Positions 33,998 to 43,074 of a DNA stretch of 60,192 nucleotides are shown here, piece after piece. The DNA comes from Chloroflexota bacterium (GTDB lineage: Bacteria; Chloroflexota; UBA6077): NCBI GenBank assembly GCA_023380955.1, contig JAMCTB010000244.1, positions 1 to 60,192 on the forward strand, written 5' to 3'. Made by a program: the position numbers and the translations under genes. The notes beneath the pieces were generated by a model that was not told where the DNA came from, searched no databases, and worked only from the letters and a program-made list of their open reading frames with translations. Within the stretch, counting starts at the first letter, position 1. Each line of letters opens with the position of its first letter.

Positions 33998-35107
33998 CTA
34001 GCCCATGCTATATGCCTGGCCGATGGCCCGCAGGCAGCGCACTAGCTCGTCGCATTCCTCGGGCGTCCCGATGCTGATGCGGATGAAGTTTCGGAGGCCC
34101 GGCTTGTCGAAGTAGCGCACCAATATGCGGTTTGCCTCCAGCTTCTGGTGCAGATCGCGGGCCTCTCCCCGCAGCACCTGGCACAGGATGAAGTTAGCCG
34201 CCGAAGGATAGGGCTTCAAGAACTCTATCTCCGACAGGCGGCGGAATAGCCGCTCCCTCTCGTTCACGATGAGGCGTACCGTGCTCAGCAGGTACTCCTG
34301 GTCCTCGAGGGAGACGCGCCCGGCGACCTGAGCTGCGATGTTGGTGTTGAAGGGCGGCTTCACCTTCAGGATATGCGGCATAAGGGCCGGCGGGTAGATG
34401 CCGTACCCCAGGCGCAGGCCGGCCAGGCCTGCCCACTTGCTGAAAGTGCGGATTACCACTAGGTTGTCGTGCTCGGCCATCAGCGGCAGCACCGATGTTC
34501 CGGCGAACTCGGCGTAAGCCTCGTCGATGGCCACCAGCGGGCCGCCCTCCAGCAGACGGCGAATGTCGGCGATAGGGGTCAGGTTGCCCGTTGGGTTGTT
34601 GGGCGAGGCGATGATGATGGCCTTGGTGCGGTCATCGATGGTCGAAAGCACGGCATCGACATCGATAGAGAAGTCCCCGCGACGGGGCACATCGACGAGG
34701 GTGGCCGCGTGGGCGCCGATGGAGCTTGCGTAGTAAGCGAAGGTCGGCGAGTTGACGATCACCCTGTCGCCGGGCTCGATCAGTATGCCGAGGGTCATGT
34801 CTATCAGCTCGTCGGAGCCGTTGCCCACGACGATCTGGTCGGCGGGCATACCGACGTATTCCCCCAGATGGCGGCGCAGGTCGGCGGCCGTTCCGTCCGG
34901 ATAGATATGGTAACGGTCGAAGCGGGCCAGGGCGGAGCGCACCCGCTGCGAGCAGCCGTGTGGATTCTCGCTCTGGTCCAGCTTGATGAAATGCTCCTCC
35001 GGAATGCCCGTGCGAGCGCTTAGCTCCGCCGGTGTCTCGGGCGCCGGATAGTCGGGTATCTCCAATATATCGGCGCGCAACAGGCGCTCTATGCTTGATG
35101 TACGCAC
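33998..35107 (-). CDS. hisC: Histidinol-phosphate aminotransferase HisC
   Basis: This is a PLP aminotransferase of about 369 residues. Substrate and cofactor motifs include LDQSENPHGCS, VGNGSDELIDMTLG, ASPNNPTGNLTP, IDEAYAEFAG and the lysine loop RTFSKWAGLAGLRLGYG. The GTG at 35107 has AGGAGG six bases upstream and lies 30 bp after the hisD stop, so I prefer it to the ATG at 35131. It catalyses the glutamate-dependent step from imidazole-acetol phosphate to histidinol phosphate. Confidence 0.94.
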   Translation of the reverse strand: MRTSSIERLLRADILEIPDYPAPETPAELSARTGIPEEHFIKLDQSENPHGCSQRVRSALARFDRYHIYPDGTAADLRRHLGEYVGMPADQIVVGNGSDELIDMTLGILIEPGDRVIVNSPTFAYYASSIGAHAATLVDVPRRGDFSIDVDAVLSTIDDRTKAIIIASPNNPTGNLTPIADIRRLLEGGPLVAIDEAYAEFAGTSVLPLMAEHDNLVVIRTFSKWAGLAGLRLGYGIYPPALMPHILKVKPPFNTNIAAQVAGRVSLEDQEYLLSTVRLIVNERERLFRRLSEIEFLKPYPSAANFILCQVLRGEARDLHQKLEANRILVRYFDKPGLRNFIRISIGTPEECDELVRCLRAIGQAYSMG

Positions 35108-35136
35108 GCTGTGCCTCCTATTGTCCAACATACCCC

Positions 35137-36468
35137 CTACAGCTTCTGGCTGGCAGCCCTCTGGCGGGCAGCCTCGGCGTGGGCCGGCAGCCCCTCGGCG
35201 TCGGCGATGGCGGCGGCGGCAGGAGCGAGGGCGGCGGCCTCGGATCGGCCCAGGCCCACCAGGCTAGTCACTTTCAGAAAATCCAGGATAGTGATAGGCG
35301 AGGCGAAGCGCGCGCTGCCGCCTGTGGGCATAACGTGGCTCGGCCCGGCCACATAATCGCCCAGCACCTCCGGCGAATGCTCGCCCAGGAAGACGCCGCC
35401 GGCGTTGCGCACCTTGCCAATAAGCGTCCAGGGCTCCGTCACCAGCAGGCAGAGATGCTCCGGCGCGTAAGCGTTTGCCAGCTCCATCGCCTCGTCCAGG
35501 TCGGCTGCCACCACGATGGCGCCGTTCGCCGCCAGCGCCTCGGCTGCCGCGGAGCCGGTGGGCAACTCCCGCTCTTGCCGCTCCAGGTCCACGCGCACCC
35601 ACTCGGCCATATCCGCCGAAGTAGTGATGAGGATGGCGCTGGCCAGCGGGTCGTGCTCGGCCTGGGCCAGCATATCGGCGGCTACCCAGGCTGGGTTGGC
35701 GGCACCGTCCGCTATCAGCATCGTCTCGGTTGGCCCGGCCAGTTGGTCGATGCCCACCGTGCCGAAGACCTGTCGCTTGGCGATTGTCACAAAGATATTG
35801 CCCGGCCCCAGTATCTTGTCCACCTTCGGCACGCTCTCGGTCCCATAGGCCATGGCGGCGATGGCCCCGGCTCCGCCAAGGCAGAACACCCGGTCCACGC
35901 CGGCGATGGCGGCCGCGGCCAGGACATTCGGGTGCACTCTCCCATTTGGCCCCGGCGGACTGCACAGGACTACCTCGCTCACGCCGGCCGACCTGGCGGG
36001 GATAGCCGTCATCAGCACGGTGGAGGGATAGACGGCGCGTCCCCCAGGGGCGTACAGCCCCACCCGCTCGAGAGGGCGCACCAGTTGACCGAGGGTCCCG
36101 CTGGCGTCCAGCCATGACAGGGGCTTGCCCTGGGCATGAAAGGCCCTTACCCGGTCGGCGGCCGTCTCCAGCGCGGCCCGTAGTCCTCGGGGGATGCCTC
36201 GTGGCGCGGCGCGCACCTCCGCTGCCGGCACCTCCAATTCGCCCAGCGCCAGCCCATCGATGCGCCGTCCGAGGTCGCGCAGCGCGGCGTCCCCCTCGGC
36301 CCGCACCTGGGCAATGATCCGGCGGACCACCTCCTCGGGAGGTATGTCCGCGCCGAAGGCGCGGCGGATGCCGGCGGCGACGGCGGGAGGCAGGGCGCGC
36401 TCCTCCAGCGGGCGCCGCACCAGCACGGTGCGGCGGGCTTCGTCGGCGGATAGTATGCGAACAGTCAC
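35137..36468 (-). CDS. hisD: Histidinol dehydrogenase HisD
   Basis: This 443-residue zinc enzyme makes histidine from histidinol with two NAD. Recognised segments: [72 protein letters not shown], and a C-terminal [20 protein letters not shown] motif. It is the first gene of hisDCB with a GTG start after GGGAGA. hisG, hisA, hisF, hisH and hisI are not here, so the pathway is split. A solo MITE-core repeat sits 40 bp upstream of the start. Confidence 0.95.
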   Translation of the reverse strand: MTVRILSADEARRTVLVRRPLEERALPPAVAAGIRRAFGADIPPEEVVRRIIAQVRAEGDAALRDLGRRIDGLALGELEVPAAEVRAAPRGIPRGLRAALETAADRVRAFHAQGKPLSWLDASGTLGQLVRPLERVGLYAPGGRAVYPSTVLMTAIPARSAGVSEVVLCSPPGPNGRVHPNVLAAAAIAGVDRVFCLGGAGAIAAMAYGTESVPKVDKILGPGNIFVTIAKRQVFGTVGIDQLAGPTETMLIADGAANPAWVAADMLAQAEHDPLASAILITTSADMAEWVRVDLERQERELPTGSAAAEALAANGAIVVAADLDEAMELANAYAPEHLCLLVTEPWTLIGKVRNAGGVFLGEHSPEVLGDYVAGPSHVMPTGGSARFASPITILDFLKVTSLVGLGRSEAAALAPAAAAIADAEGLPAHAEAARQRAASQKL

Positions 36469-36507
36469 TTGTTCTCCCGGTCAGGATCTCTTCACGACTG
36501 CCCTGGG

Positions 36508-36599
36508 TAACCTCACCCCGGCCTTCGGCCACCCCTCTCCGTAAACGGAGAGGTCGCCAGAGGCGACTCGCCGTGGCGAGGGGTCAGGGGGTGAGGTTA
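36508..36599. repeat. Solo MITE-core palindrome in the hisD upstream region
   Basis: The ends are TAACCTCACCCC and its exact complement GGGGTGAGGTTA, 92 bp overall. A CTCTCCG/CGGAGAG hairpin and GGCGACTCGCC module lie inside. The core matches the centre of the MITE copies but no CAGGGCYTTTTC ends are present. It lies 40 bp before the hisD start. Confidence 0.78.
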
Positions 36600-36670
36600 T
36601 CTCAGGTGGACTTCTTGGGTCTGATCAGATGATAGCCTAGTGACGGCCAGATATTTCCCACGCGGCTGCC

Positions 36671-37531
36671 TCATATCGGCAGGATGCGACTGGGCACGAC
36701 CACCTTCACATCTTTCTTCGGGTTCACGATCTCGCAGACGCGCAGGTCAGCCGCAACACTGATGAGCATCGCCGCTTCGGTGAAGTCCAGACCTAGACGC
36801 TGCACCATAAGGTCGGCCATATCGAAGAGGGCGATGCGGGCGGCCTCGTCCAGGGTATCTCCTTCGGCGGTGGTCATCACCGACCCGTGGCTGACCACCA
36901 GCGGCCGTGTTATGGGCAGGTCGGTCACGACGGAGCAGCGCATAGTGATATCGCCGGCCGTCTCCACGCCCGAGATGCACGATTCGCCGTCGCCCATCGC
37001 GGCGTGGATGTCGCCCACGGACAACAGCCCGCCTTCCACGAAGAGAGGCAGGTACACCGACGCGCCGGCAATGATCATGTTGTTGTCCATATTGCCGCCG
37101 TGCGGACCCACGGTGTTCGAGGGGATTTCTCCCTCCTTCGGGGCCACGCCGATGCGCCCCACCATCAGGCTGAGAGGCACTTTTATCTTGTCGCTGAAGT
37201 GGCAGTAGTTGTCCGCGATGGGGACGCGCCGCTGGCGGGCTTCCGGAATGCGCCCCTGGAAGCCGCCCCTATCTGGAAAGATATTGATGAACCCGTGGTC
37301 TGTGGTCAAACGGATGTCGAGGATGTCCACCTTCAGGACCTGGCCGGGCTGAGCGCCACGCACGAACACAGGTCCGGTGATCATGTTGTTGGCAACCGGG
37401 TCGGGCGGGAAATGCCCGCCGAAGCGGTCGTGGGTCTGCGCTACGAAAGTCTCGCCTTGGTCGACGACGAGGGCGGGCGAATAAGAAGGGCTGTAGCCGG
37501 GAACCAACCTGTCCTTGCCTACTGTCTTCAC
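36671..37531 (-). CDS. Acetamidase/formamidase family protein
   Basis: This 286-residue FmdA/AmdA-like amidase is predicted to release ammonia from short amides. Segments PDPVANNMITGPVFVRGAQPGQVLKVDIL, GRIGVAPKEGEIPSNTVGPHGGNMDN, LSVGDIHAAMGDGE and CEIVNPKK follow the family order. The GTG at 37531 has AAGGAG six to seven bases upstream, better than the ATG at 37603. An extended -10 promoter lies 55 bp upstream. It could feed nitrogen from formamide-type compounds, and no amide transporter neighbours it. Confidence 0.9.
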   Translation of the reverse strand: MKTVGKDRLVPGYSPSYSPALVVDQGETFVAQTHDRFGGHFPPDPVANNMITGPVFVRGAQPGQVLKVDILDIRLTTDHGFINIFPDRGGFQGRIPEARQRRVPIADNYCHFSDKIKVPLSLMVGRIGVAPKEGEIPSNTVGPHGGNMDNNMIIAGASVYLPLFVEGGLLSVGDIHAAMGDGESCISGVETAGDITMRCSVVTDLPITRPLVVSHGSVMTTAEGDTLDEAARIALFDMADLMVQRLGLDFTEAAMLISVAADLRVCEIVNPKKDVKVVVPSRILPI

Positions 37532-37585
37532 CGTACGCTCCTTGGTGTGTCCTTGGTGTCTTCTATGTGATATGTGAATAGAGGC

Positions 37586-37594
37586 ATTATAACA
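37586..37594 (-). promoter_or_regulatory. Extended -10 promoter of acetamidase gene
   Basis: The minus strand reads TGTTATAAT, a consensus extended -10 (TGnTATAAT), placing transcription start about 48 bp before the GTG. No matching -35 is visible, as allowed for this class. Confidence 0.65.
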
Positions 37595-37774
37595 TAAGTC
37601 CACGTGTCACCTTGGCGCCGGCGCCACGAAATACGAAAATGCCCCACCAGTGTCGGAGCAATAGGAGGTGAGGTTGATCCGGCTGGGAAGTTAGGATGGC
37701 TAACGTCGTTCAGGACAATTCGCCAGGGGCTGCAAGATGTCGGGCCTCGACTACTAGCGTCGCTTCCCTGTTCC

Positions 37775-37975
37775 CAGGGCCTTTTCAAAGTCGGGTGATT
37801 CTGCTGCCTGTGCGGTTCACCTCACCCCCTGACCCCCTCTCCGCGCGCGGAGAGGTCTCCGAAGGCGACTCGCCGTGGCGAGGGGAGGCCGAAGGCCGGA
37901 GGTGAGGTCAAATGCGTGTAGCATGGCATTCGAAGTGCTAATTCATCCCGGACTGGCGACTTTGAAAAAGCCCTG
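37775..37975. mobile_element. MITE-like element, copy B, with 9-bp target duplication
   Basis: The left end CAGGGCCTTTTCAAAGTC and the right end GACTTTGAAAAAGCCCTG are 18-bp terminal inverted repeats with one mismatch. Directly flanking are CCCTGTTCC (37766-37774) and CCCTGTTCC (37976-37984), a perfect 9-bp target-site duplication. The 201-bp body has no ORF of note and folds through CCTCACCCC / GGTGAGG arms. The region from 37604 to 37765 holds nothing recognisable. Confidence 0.88.
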
Positions 37976-38017
37976 CCCTGTTCCTGGGCGAACCCCCCGG
38001 CCGTCGTGGCCCGGTGG

Positions 38018-38023
38018 TATAAT
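38018..38023 (+). promoter_or_regulatory. -10 box upstream of the second AOR
   Basis: TATAAT lies 66 bp upstream of the AOR start and 34 bp right of the MITE target duplication. The -35 position is GC-rich with no TTGACA-like match. Confidence 0.4.
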
Positions 38024-38088
38024 CATTATTGAGCGACTTCCCCTGCTACAGCCTCACGAGCACAGCCTACTACAAGGAGGGCCAGCTT

Positions 38089-39981
38089 ATGCCACCAGGC
38101 TACAACGGCAAGATTCTGCGTATCAACCTCTCTACCGGCAGCCGCTCCGTGGAAGAGCCCAGCGAGGTCTTCTACCGCACTTATTTCGGCGGCCGGGGCT
38201 TCAACGCGTACTTCCTGATGAAGGAGCTGAAGCCCGGCGTCGACCCTCTGGGCCCCGATAACAAGCTCATCTTCTCGACGGGGCCCATCACCGGGCACCC
38301 GGTCTCCGGCAACGGCCGCAACAGCGTGGGCGCCAAGTCGCCGCTCACCGGCGCCTACGGCGAGGGCGACGTGGGCGGCTTCTGGGGCGCGGAGCTGAAG
38401 CACACCGGCTTCGACGCCATTATCGTGGAAGGCAAGTCGCCCGCGCCCGTTTACCTCTGGGTGCATAACGGCGAGGCCGAGGTCCGCGATGCGGCCAGGC
38501 TGTGGGGTCTGGACACCGCCCCCGTCAATGACGCGCTTCAGGCCGAGCTGGGGGACAAGCAGCTCAAGGTGGCCCAGGTCGGCCCGGCCGGCGAGCGGCT
38601 GGTGCGATTCGCTGCCATCATGAACGACGTCACGCGCGCCGTCGGCCGCACGGGCATGGGCGCGGTGATGGGATCGAAGAACCTGAAGGCGATTGCGGTG
38701 CGCGGACGCAAGACCCCGCCCGTTGCCGATCGCGAGGCCATGCGCGCCCAGGCCAAGTGGCTGTCAGATAACATGATGGAGCTGAACGGCGGCCTCCACA
38801 CCCACGGCACCGACGACGGGCTTATAGGACTGAGCATCACCGGCGGCCTGCCCACGCGCAACTTTCAGGAGGGGACCTTCGAACGCGCCGAGGACATCAC
38901 CGGCTCCACGATGACCAAGACCATCCTTACCGGCCGGCATACCTGCTACGCCTGCGCCGTGATCTGCAAGCGGATAGTCAAGACCGGCCCGCCTTACAAC
39001 GTCGACCCGGCCTACGGGGGACCGGAGTATGAGACCTGCGCCGCCCTCGGCTCGTGCTGCGGCATCGGCGACCTGGAGGCCATTGCGATGGGCAATCAGC
39101 GATGCAACGCGATGGGGCTGGACACCATATCGACCGGCACCGTGATCGCCTTTGCGATGGAGTGCTTCGAGAAAGGCCTGCTGACCAGGGAGGATACCGG
39201 CGGCCTGGAGCTGCGCTTCGGGAATGCCGAGGCTATGCTGCAGACCATCGAGCTGATAGGCAAGCGACGGGGCATCGGCGACCTGCTGGCGGAAGGGGTG
39301 GCCCGCGCCGCCAGGCAGATCGGCCGGGGGGCCGAGCAGTTTGCGATGCACGTCAAGGGCCAGGAACTGCCGATGCACGAGCCGCGCATCAAGCACGGCC
39401 TGGGGCTGGGCTACTCCGTCTCGCCCACCGGCGCCGACCACGTGCACAACCTGCACGACACCGATTACGAGGTCGAGGGTTCGCCGCGATTTGAGGCGGC
39501 GAAATCGCTGGGCATTCTGGAGCCCGTCCCCTTCAACGATCTCGGGCCCGAGAAGCTGCGCCTTTTCATCTACCACGTCAACTGGCAGAGCCTGATGAAC
39601 TGTGTGGGGCTCTGCATCTTTCCCGCCTGGCGCTACCTGCGAACAGTTGAGCTGGTCCGCAGCATCACCGGCTGGAACACCAGCTTGTTTGAGATGGTGA
39701 AGGTCGGCGAGCGAATGAACACCCTCTGCCGCGCCTTCAACGTGCGGGAGGGGTTCAGCGCGGCCGACGACACGCTGCCGGAGCGCTTCTTCCAGCCCTT
39801 CGCCGATACGAAGCCGACCACCGCTCCCCTCGACCGCCGGGTCTGGGAGCAGGCCAAGCTGGCGTACTACTACGGCATGGGCTGGGACGAGAACGGCGTG
39901 CCAACCAGGGACAAGCTGGGCGAGCTCAACCTGGAGTGGGTGATCGAAGAAATGGAGAAGGCTGCCATCCCACTGCCGTAG
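38089..39981 (+). CDS. aor: Aldehyde:ferredoxin oxidoreductase, copy 2
   Basis: This 630-residue tungsten aldehyde oxidoreductase has the N-terminus YNGKILRINLSTGS. The cluster ligands C-x2-C-x3-C are at 286, 289 and 293 (CYACAVIC), the distal Cys is in CVGLCIFPAW, and the pterin segment is QRCNAMGLDTISTG. The ATG at 38089 follows AAGGAGG by eight bases. It is monocistronic: a strong hairpin follows, and a MITE sits immediately upstream. No DUF362 neighbour is present, unlike copy 1. Substrate is unknown. Confidence 0.95.
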   Translation: MPPGYNGKILRINLSTGSRSVEEPSEVFYRTYFGGRGFNAYFLMKELKPGVDPLGPDNKLIFSTGPITGHPVSGNGRNSVGAKSPLTGAYGEGDVGGFWGAELKHTGFDAIIVEGKSPAPVYLWVHNGEAEVRDAARLWGLDTAPVNDALQAELGDKQLKVAQVGPAGERLVRFAAIMNDVTRAVGRTGMGAVMGSKNLKAIAVRGRKTPPVADREAMRAQAKWLSDNMMELNGGLHTHGTDDGLIGLSITGGLPTRNFQEGTFERAEDITGSTMTKTILTGRHTCYACAVICKRIVKTGPPYNVDPAYGGPEYETCAALGSCCGIGDLEAIAMGNQRCNAMGLDTISTGTVIAFAMECFEKGLLTREDTGGLELRFGNAEAMLQTIELIGKRRGIGDLLAEGVARAARQIGRGAEQFAMHVKGQELPMHEPRIKHGLGLGYSVSPTGADHVHNLHDTDYEVEGSPRFEAAKSLGILEPVPFNDLGPEKLRLFIYHVNWQSLMNCVGLCIFPAWRYLRTVELVRSITGWNTSLFEMVKVGERMNTLCRAFNVREGFSAADDTLPERFFQPFADTKPTTAPLDRRVWEQAKLAYYYGMGWDENGVPTRDKLGELNLEWVIEEMEKAAIPLP

Positions 39982-40050
39982 CCGACCTACGACGTGACCG
40001 AATAGTCTGAGAGCGGGTGATACAGGTCCCGCTCTGTCCTCGGCCCTCAC

Positions 40051-40077
40051 GCGACCGGCCGCAAAGCGGCCGGTCGC
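40051..40077 (+). terminator. Perfect 12-bp hairpin after AOR copy 2
   Basis: Arms GCGACCGGCCGC and GCGGCCGGTCGC surround an AAA loop, 70 bp past the stop. Only a weak T-run (TGCATTT) follows. It is likely the transcript end of the monocistronic AOR. Confidence 0.65.
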
Positions 40078-40285
40078 TGCATTTACGCCCGGTGGTGCTC
40101 GGGCAGGCCAGCATTCAGGTCGCCTACCACGAGATACGCGGACCAGCCCAGATGGATTATAGTACTTCAGGGGAAGAACTCGCCCTTGGGGACATGAGCC
40201 GGCAATGCTGAGGGCAACCAGTCCCCAGGGCAGGTTTTGCATGCTTGCCCAGGCCTGATGGGGCAGCCGTGGAGAGCAGGAAACG

Positions 40286-40335
40286 GTAGTAACGACTTCA
40301 GTCGTGGTGATCGAAGCGACTGAAGTCGCCACTAC
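40286..40335. repeat. Imperfect palindrome GTAGTAACGACTTCAGTCG type
   Basis: The arms GTAGT-GACTTCAGTCG and CGACTGAAGTCG-ACTAC surround a short spacer, 50 bp in total. Similar CGACTTCAGTCG elements are common dispersed repeats in related genomes. Only this copy is in the window. Together with the hairpin and the promoter it accounts for most of the 495-bp gap 39982-40476. Confidence 0.7.
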
Positions 40336-40405
40336 TGGTGCCAGATAGGCCGGCTCTCGCAGCTTGTGCCCCCTAAACCACGAAGACCCGGCCAGGATGG
40401 AGACC

Positions 40406-40434
40406 TTGCGCGGACAACACATACTTGCTAAACT
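40406..40434 (+). promoter_or_regulatory. Putative promoter of the threonine operon
   Basis: TTGCGC and TAAACT are separated by 17 bp, 43 bp before the hom start. The -35 hexamer equals that of the kor and cytochrome promoters. No T-box or riboswitch is visible in the short leader. Confidence 0.45.
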
Positions 40435-40476
40435 GTGGCAACCCCCTCTCATGAAGCGGTTGGTGGAGGTCTTAGT

Positions 40477-41781
40477 ATGAAGGCTCGTGTCGGCATAGGG
40501 CTGCTTGGGCTCGGAGTCATCGGTTCAGGCGTGACCCGCGTCCTCACCGAAAAAGCCGCGGATATCGCCGGTTACGTTGGCAGACCGGTGGTCTTACAGC
40601 GCGTGCTCGTGCGCGACCCGAACAAGCGGCGAGGCGCTGCAGTGGCCCCTGATTTCCTGACTACCAGCTTCGACACCGTCCTGGCCGACCCAAGTGTGGA
40701 CATCGTGGTCGAGCTGCTGGGCGGTGAGGAACCGGCCCACCAGTATATCGAGGCTGCCCTGCGTCGCGGCAAGAGGGTGGTTACCGCCAACAAGGAGGTG
40801 ATGGCCAAGTTCGGGCCAGAGCTGCTTGCCATCGCCCGTGAGAACAATACCGAGATCCGCTATGAGGCGAGCGTGGGTGGAGGCATCCCCCTCATCGGCC
40901 CGTTTAACCGCACACTGCTGGCCAATCGCGTCTTCCAGATTCGGGCCATCATCAACGGCACCACCAATTACATCCTGACTCGAATGGCTGAGGAAGGCGC
41001 GCCCTTCGCCGATGCGCTCGGCCAGGCCCAGGCGCTGGGCTATGCCGAGCCGGACCCGCGCAACGATGTGGAAGGAATCGACGCCGCCTACAAGCTGGCT
41101 ATTCTGGCGACCCTGGCCTTCCGGGTGCGAGTCCACCCTGACAACGTATACCGCGAAGGAATCCAGCGGCTGCACCCCAATGACTTCCGCTACGCGCGCG
41201 AGTTCGGTTACGCCATCAAACTGCTGGCCATCGGCAAGGAGACCGAGGATGGGATCGAGGTCCGGGTCCATCCGGCTATGGTGCCCAACCATTTGTTGCT
41301 GGCCCAGGTCGGCGGTGTATTCAACGCCGTACAGGTGGACGGCGATCTGATGGGGCCGCTGGTGTTCTACGGGCGCGGCGCCGGAGCAGGGCCGACTTCC
41401 GGCGTCGTGGTGTCCGACATCATCGAGCTGGCTCGCGAGCTGGACGTGTGCCCGGATAGCGGGGGCGCGGCCCGTATACCCCCTCTGGCATACGCCAGCA
41501 AGCGGGTCAAGCCCATGAGCGAGGTGAAAACCCGCTACTACTTCCGAATGGAGGTGGCCGACCGGGCGGGCGTACTGGCTCGAATAGCTGAAGTGCTGGG
41601 CAGCCAGCAGATCAGCATCGCCTCGGTGGTGCAGAAGGAGGCCGACGAGCAGGCCCAGACCGCTGAGATCGTGATAATGACCCACCTGGCCGAGGAAGCG
41701 AACGTGCAACGGGCGCTGGGGCTGCTGGACGCGCTGGATGTTGTGGTGGAGATGGGCAATCTGCTGCGAGTGGAAGACTGA
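40477..41781 (+). CDS. hom: Homoserine dehydrogenase with ACT domain
   Basis: This 434-residue enzyme reduces aspartate semialdehyde to homoserine. The Rossmann motif GIGLLGLGVIGSGV starts the protein, followed by ANKEVMAKFGPELL, GTTNYILTRM and DVEGIDAAYKLAILATLAF. A C-terminal ACT domain (RMEVADRAGVLARIAEVLG) is the expected site of threonine feedback. The ATG at 40477 has GGAGGT upstream. It overlaps the coiled-coil gene by one base (TGATG), starting an operon that runs to lysC. Confidence 0.95.
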   Translation: MKARVGIGLLGLGVIGSGVTRVLTEKAADIAGYVGRPVVLQRVLVRDPNKRRGAAVAPDFLTTSFDTVLADPSVDIVVELLGGEEPAHQYIEAALRRGKRVVTANKEVMAKFGPELLAIARENNTEIRYEASVGGGIPLIGPFNRTLLANRVFQIRAIINGTTNYILTRMAEEGAPFADALGQAQALGYAEPDPRNDVEGIDAAYKLAILATLAFRVRVHPDNVYREGIQRLHPNDFRYAREFGYAIKLLAIGKETEDGIEVRVHPAMVPNHLLLAQVGGVFNAVQVDGDLMGPLVFYGRGAGAGPTSGVVVSDIIELARELDVCPDSGGAARIPPLAYASKRVKPMSEVKTRYYFRMEVADRAGVLARIAEVLGSQQISIASVVQKEADEQAQTAEIVIMTHLAEEANVQRALGLLDALDVVVEMGNLLRVED

Positions 41782-43058
41782 TGCCGGAGCAGAATGAGGT
41801 AGCTCAGGCCGTAACCTGGCTGGACGAGCAGCGCAAGCAGGACCGCGATGCGCTGGAGAAGCTGCAGCAGCAGGTCGAGCGCTTCGGCCTCCTGCTAAAA
41901 GACTTGCTGCCTCAGTTGGATAGGCTCGACGGAGAGGCGCGCCAGGCCGCCGCCGTCCGGGCGCGCCTCAGCCGGCTGGAGGAGCAAGTGCGGCTGACGC
42001 AGGAACAGACGGCCGACCTTATGGAGCGCTCGCAGGATCAGGCGCAGGCGCTGGACCGGGCCATGATTCGCCAGCAGTCGGATCTGGAGCGCGAGCACAA
42101 GACGCTGGCTGAGTCGGTCATCCAGGTTACCGAGTTGTACCGGAGGGAGGAAAGCCTGCGGGGGCAGATGTCCACCCTCGGCGACGAGATGAAGCGCTAT
42201 GTGACCAACCTGGCCAGCCTGGGGATGCGCATTGAGCGGGCAGAAGAGGAAGTTGAGCGGGTTGCGCAAAGAATGCTGGGCGCCGAGGACTTCCGCAAGA
42301 AGGTGGAGCCAGAGCTTCAGGCGCTGCGTCGCAGCCAGGAGGTCGTCCAGAGTGAGTTCAGCCGGGTGCAGCAACTGCAGCAGGCCGCCGATTTGCGGTG
42401 GAACCGGGAGATAGCCGAATGGCGCCAGCAGATGGAGGAATGGGCCAGGCTGTTGGAAGACCAGGGAAAGACGCTGCAGCAAATGGCGCGAGAGCTGGCC
42501 ATCGTCAAAGCCAACATCGAGCAGATCGAGGGCCAGCTTGCCGAGCACGGCGAACACGTGGATGCTGCCCTGGTAGATGTCCGCCGCATCGAGAACTCGC
42601 AGGAACTGGACCGCCAGGAAATCGCCCGGCAACTGACCGCCCTGGATGCGCTTCGCCGGCGGATCGACGATCAGGCCGGGCAGATCCGCCAGATGGAAGA
42701 GCGCGGAACGACGATGTCCGGCGATATCCGCGACGTGCAGAATCGAGCGGACGACGCCCGAAAGCGGTGCGAGGAGCTGCTGGCGCGCTTAGTCCAGATG
42801 GAGCAGCGACAGCGTGAGCGGGGAGAGCAAGCCGAGGCACTGCAGGGGCAGTTGTCCTCGCTGCGCTACGATGTCGAGGGCCAGGTCCGCCGGCTGGATG
42901 AGATCCTGCAGCAGCAGCGGCAGTGGTCACAGGAGCAGTTCGCTCAGCGGCAACGGCTGGCCGAGCGCCAGCTACGCCGCCAGCTTGCCGAAATAGAGCA
43001 AGAGCTACGGGAAGCGAAAGAGCAGTCCCCCAGGTCGAGCGATGCCGCCGCCGAATGA
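41781..43058 (+). CDS. Long coiled-coil protein of unknown function in threonine operon
   Basis: This 425-residue, Glu/Gln/Arg-rich protein has heptad-like hydrophobic spacing from about residue 15 to 410, only one Cys, no signal peptide and no membrane segment. The long helical run points to an extended dimeric or trimeric rod. I recognise no catalytic motif and no family. It is coupled to hom (TGATG overlap), and its end overlaps the first possible thrC start, so translation of the operon passes through it. It may scaffold pathway enzymes or be an unrelated cytoskeletal protein; both are speculation. Codon usage looks like its neighbours. Confidence 0.8.
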   Translation: MPEQNEVAQAVTWLDEQRKQDRDALEKLQQQVERFGLLLKDLLPQLDRLDGEARQAAAVRARLSRLEEQVRLTQEQTADLMERSQDQAQALDRAMIRQQSDLEREHKTLAESVIQVTELYRREESLRGQMSTLGDEMKRYVTNLASLGMRIERAEEEVERVAQRMLGAEDFRKKVEPELQALRRSQEVVQSEFSRVQQLQQAADLRWNREIAEWRQQMEEWARLLEDQGKTLQQMARELAIVKANIEQIEGQLAEHGEHVDAALVDVRRIENSQELDRQEIARQLTALDALRRRIDDQAGQIRQMEERGTTMSGDIRDVQNRADDARKRCEELLARLVQMEQRQRERGEQAEALQGQLSSLRYDVEGQVRRLDEILQQQRQWSQEQFAQRQRLAERQLRRQLAEIEQELREAKEQSPRSSDAAAE

Positions 43059-43074
43059 TGGCCGGGATTCAGGT

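Noticed and set aside
30406..40434. Identical last three digits of two promoter coordinates (30406-30434 and 40406-40434)
   Set aside because: Positions were recounted on both lines and are correct. It is coincidence; only the TTGCGC hexamer and spacing are shared.
38764..40452. Minus-strand open frame of 562 codons opposite AOR copy 2
   Set aside because: It is a shadow of the AOR gene and runs through a terminator hairpin and palindrome.
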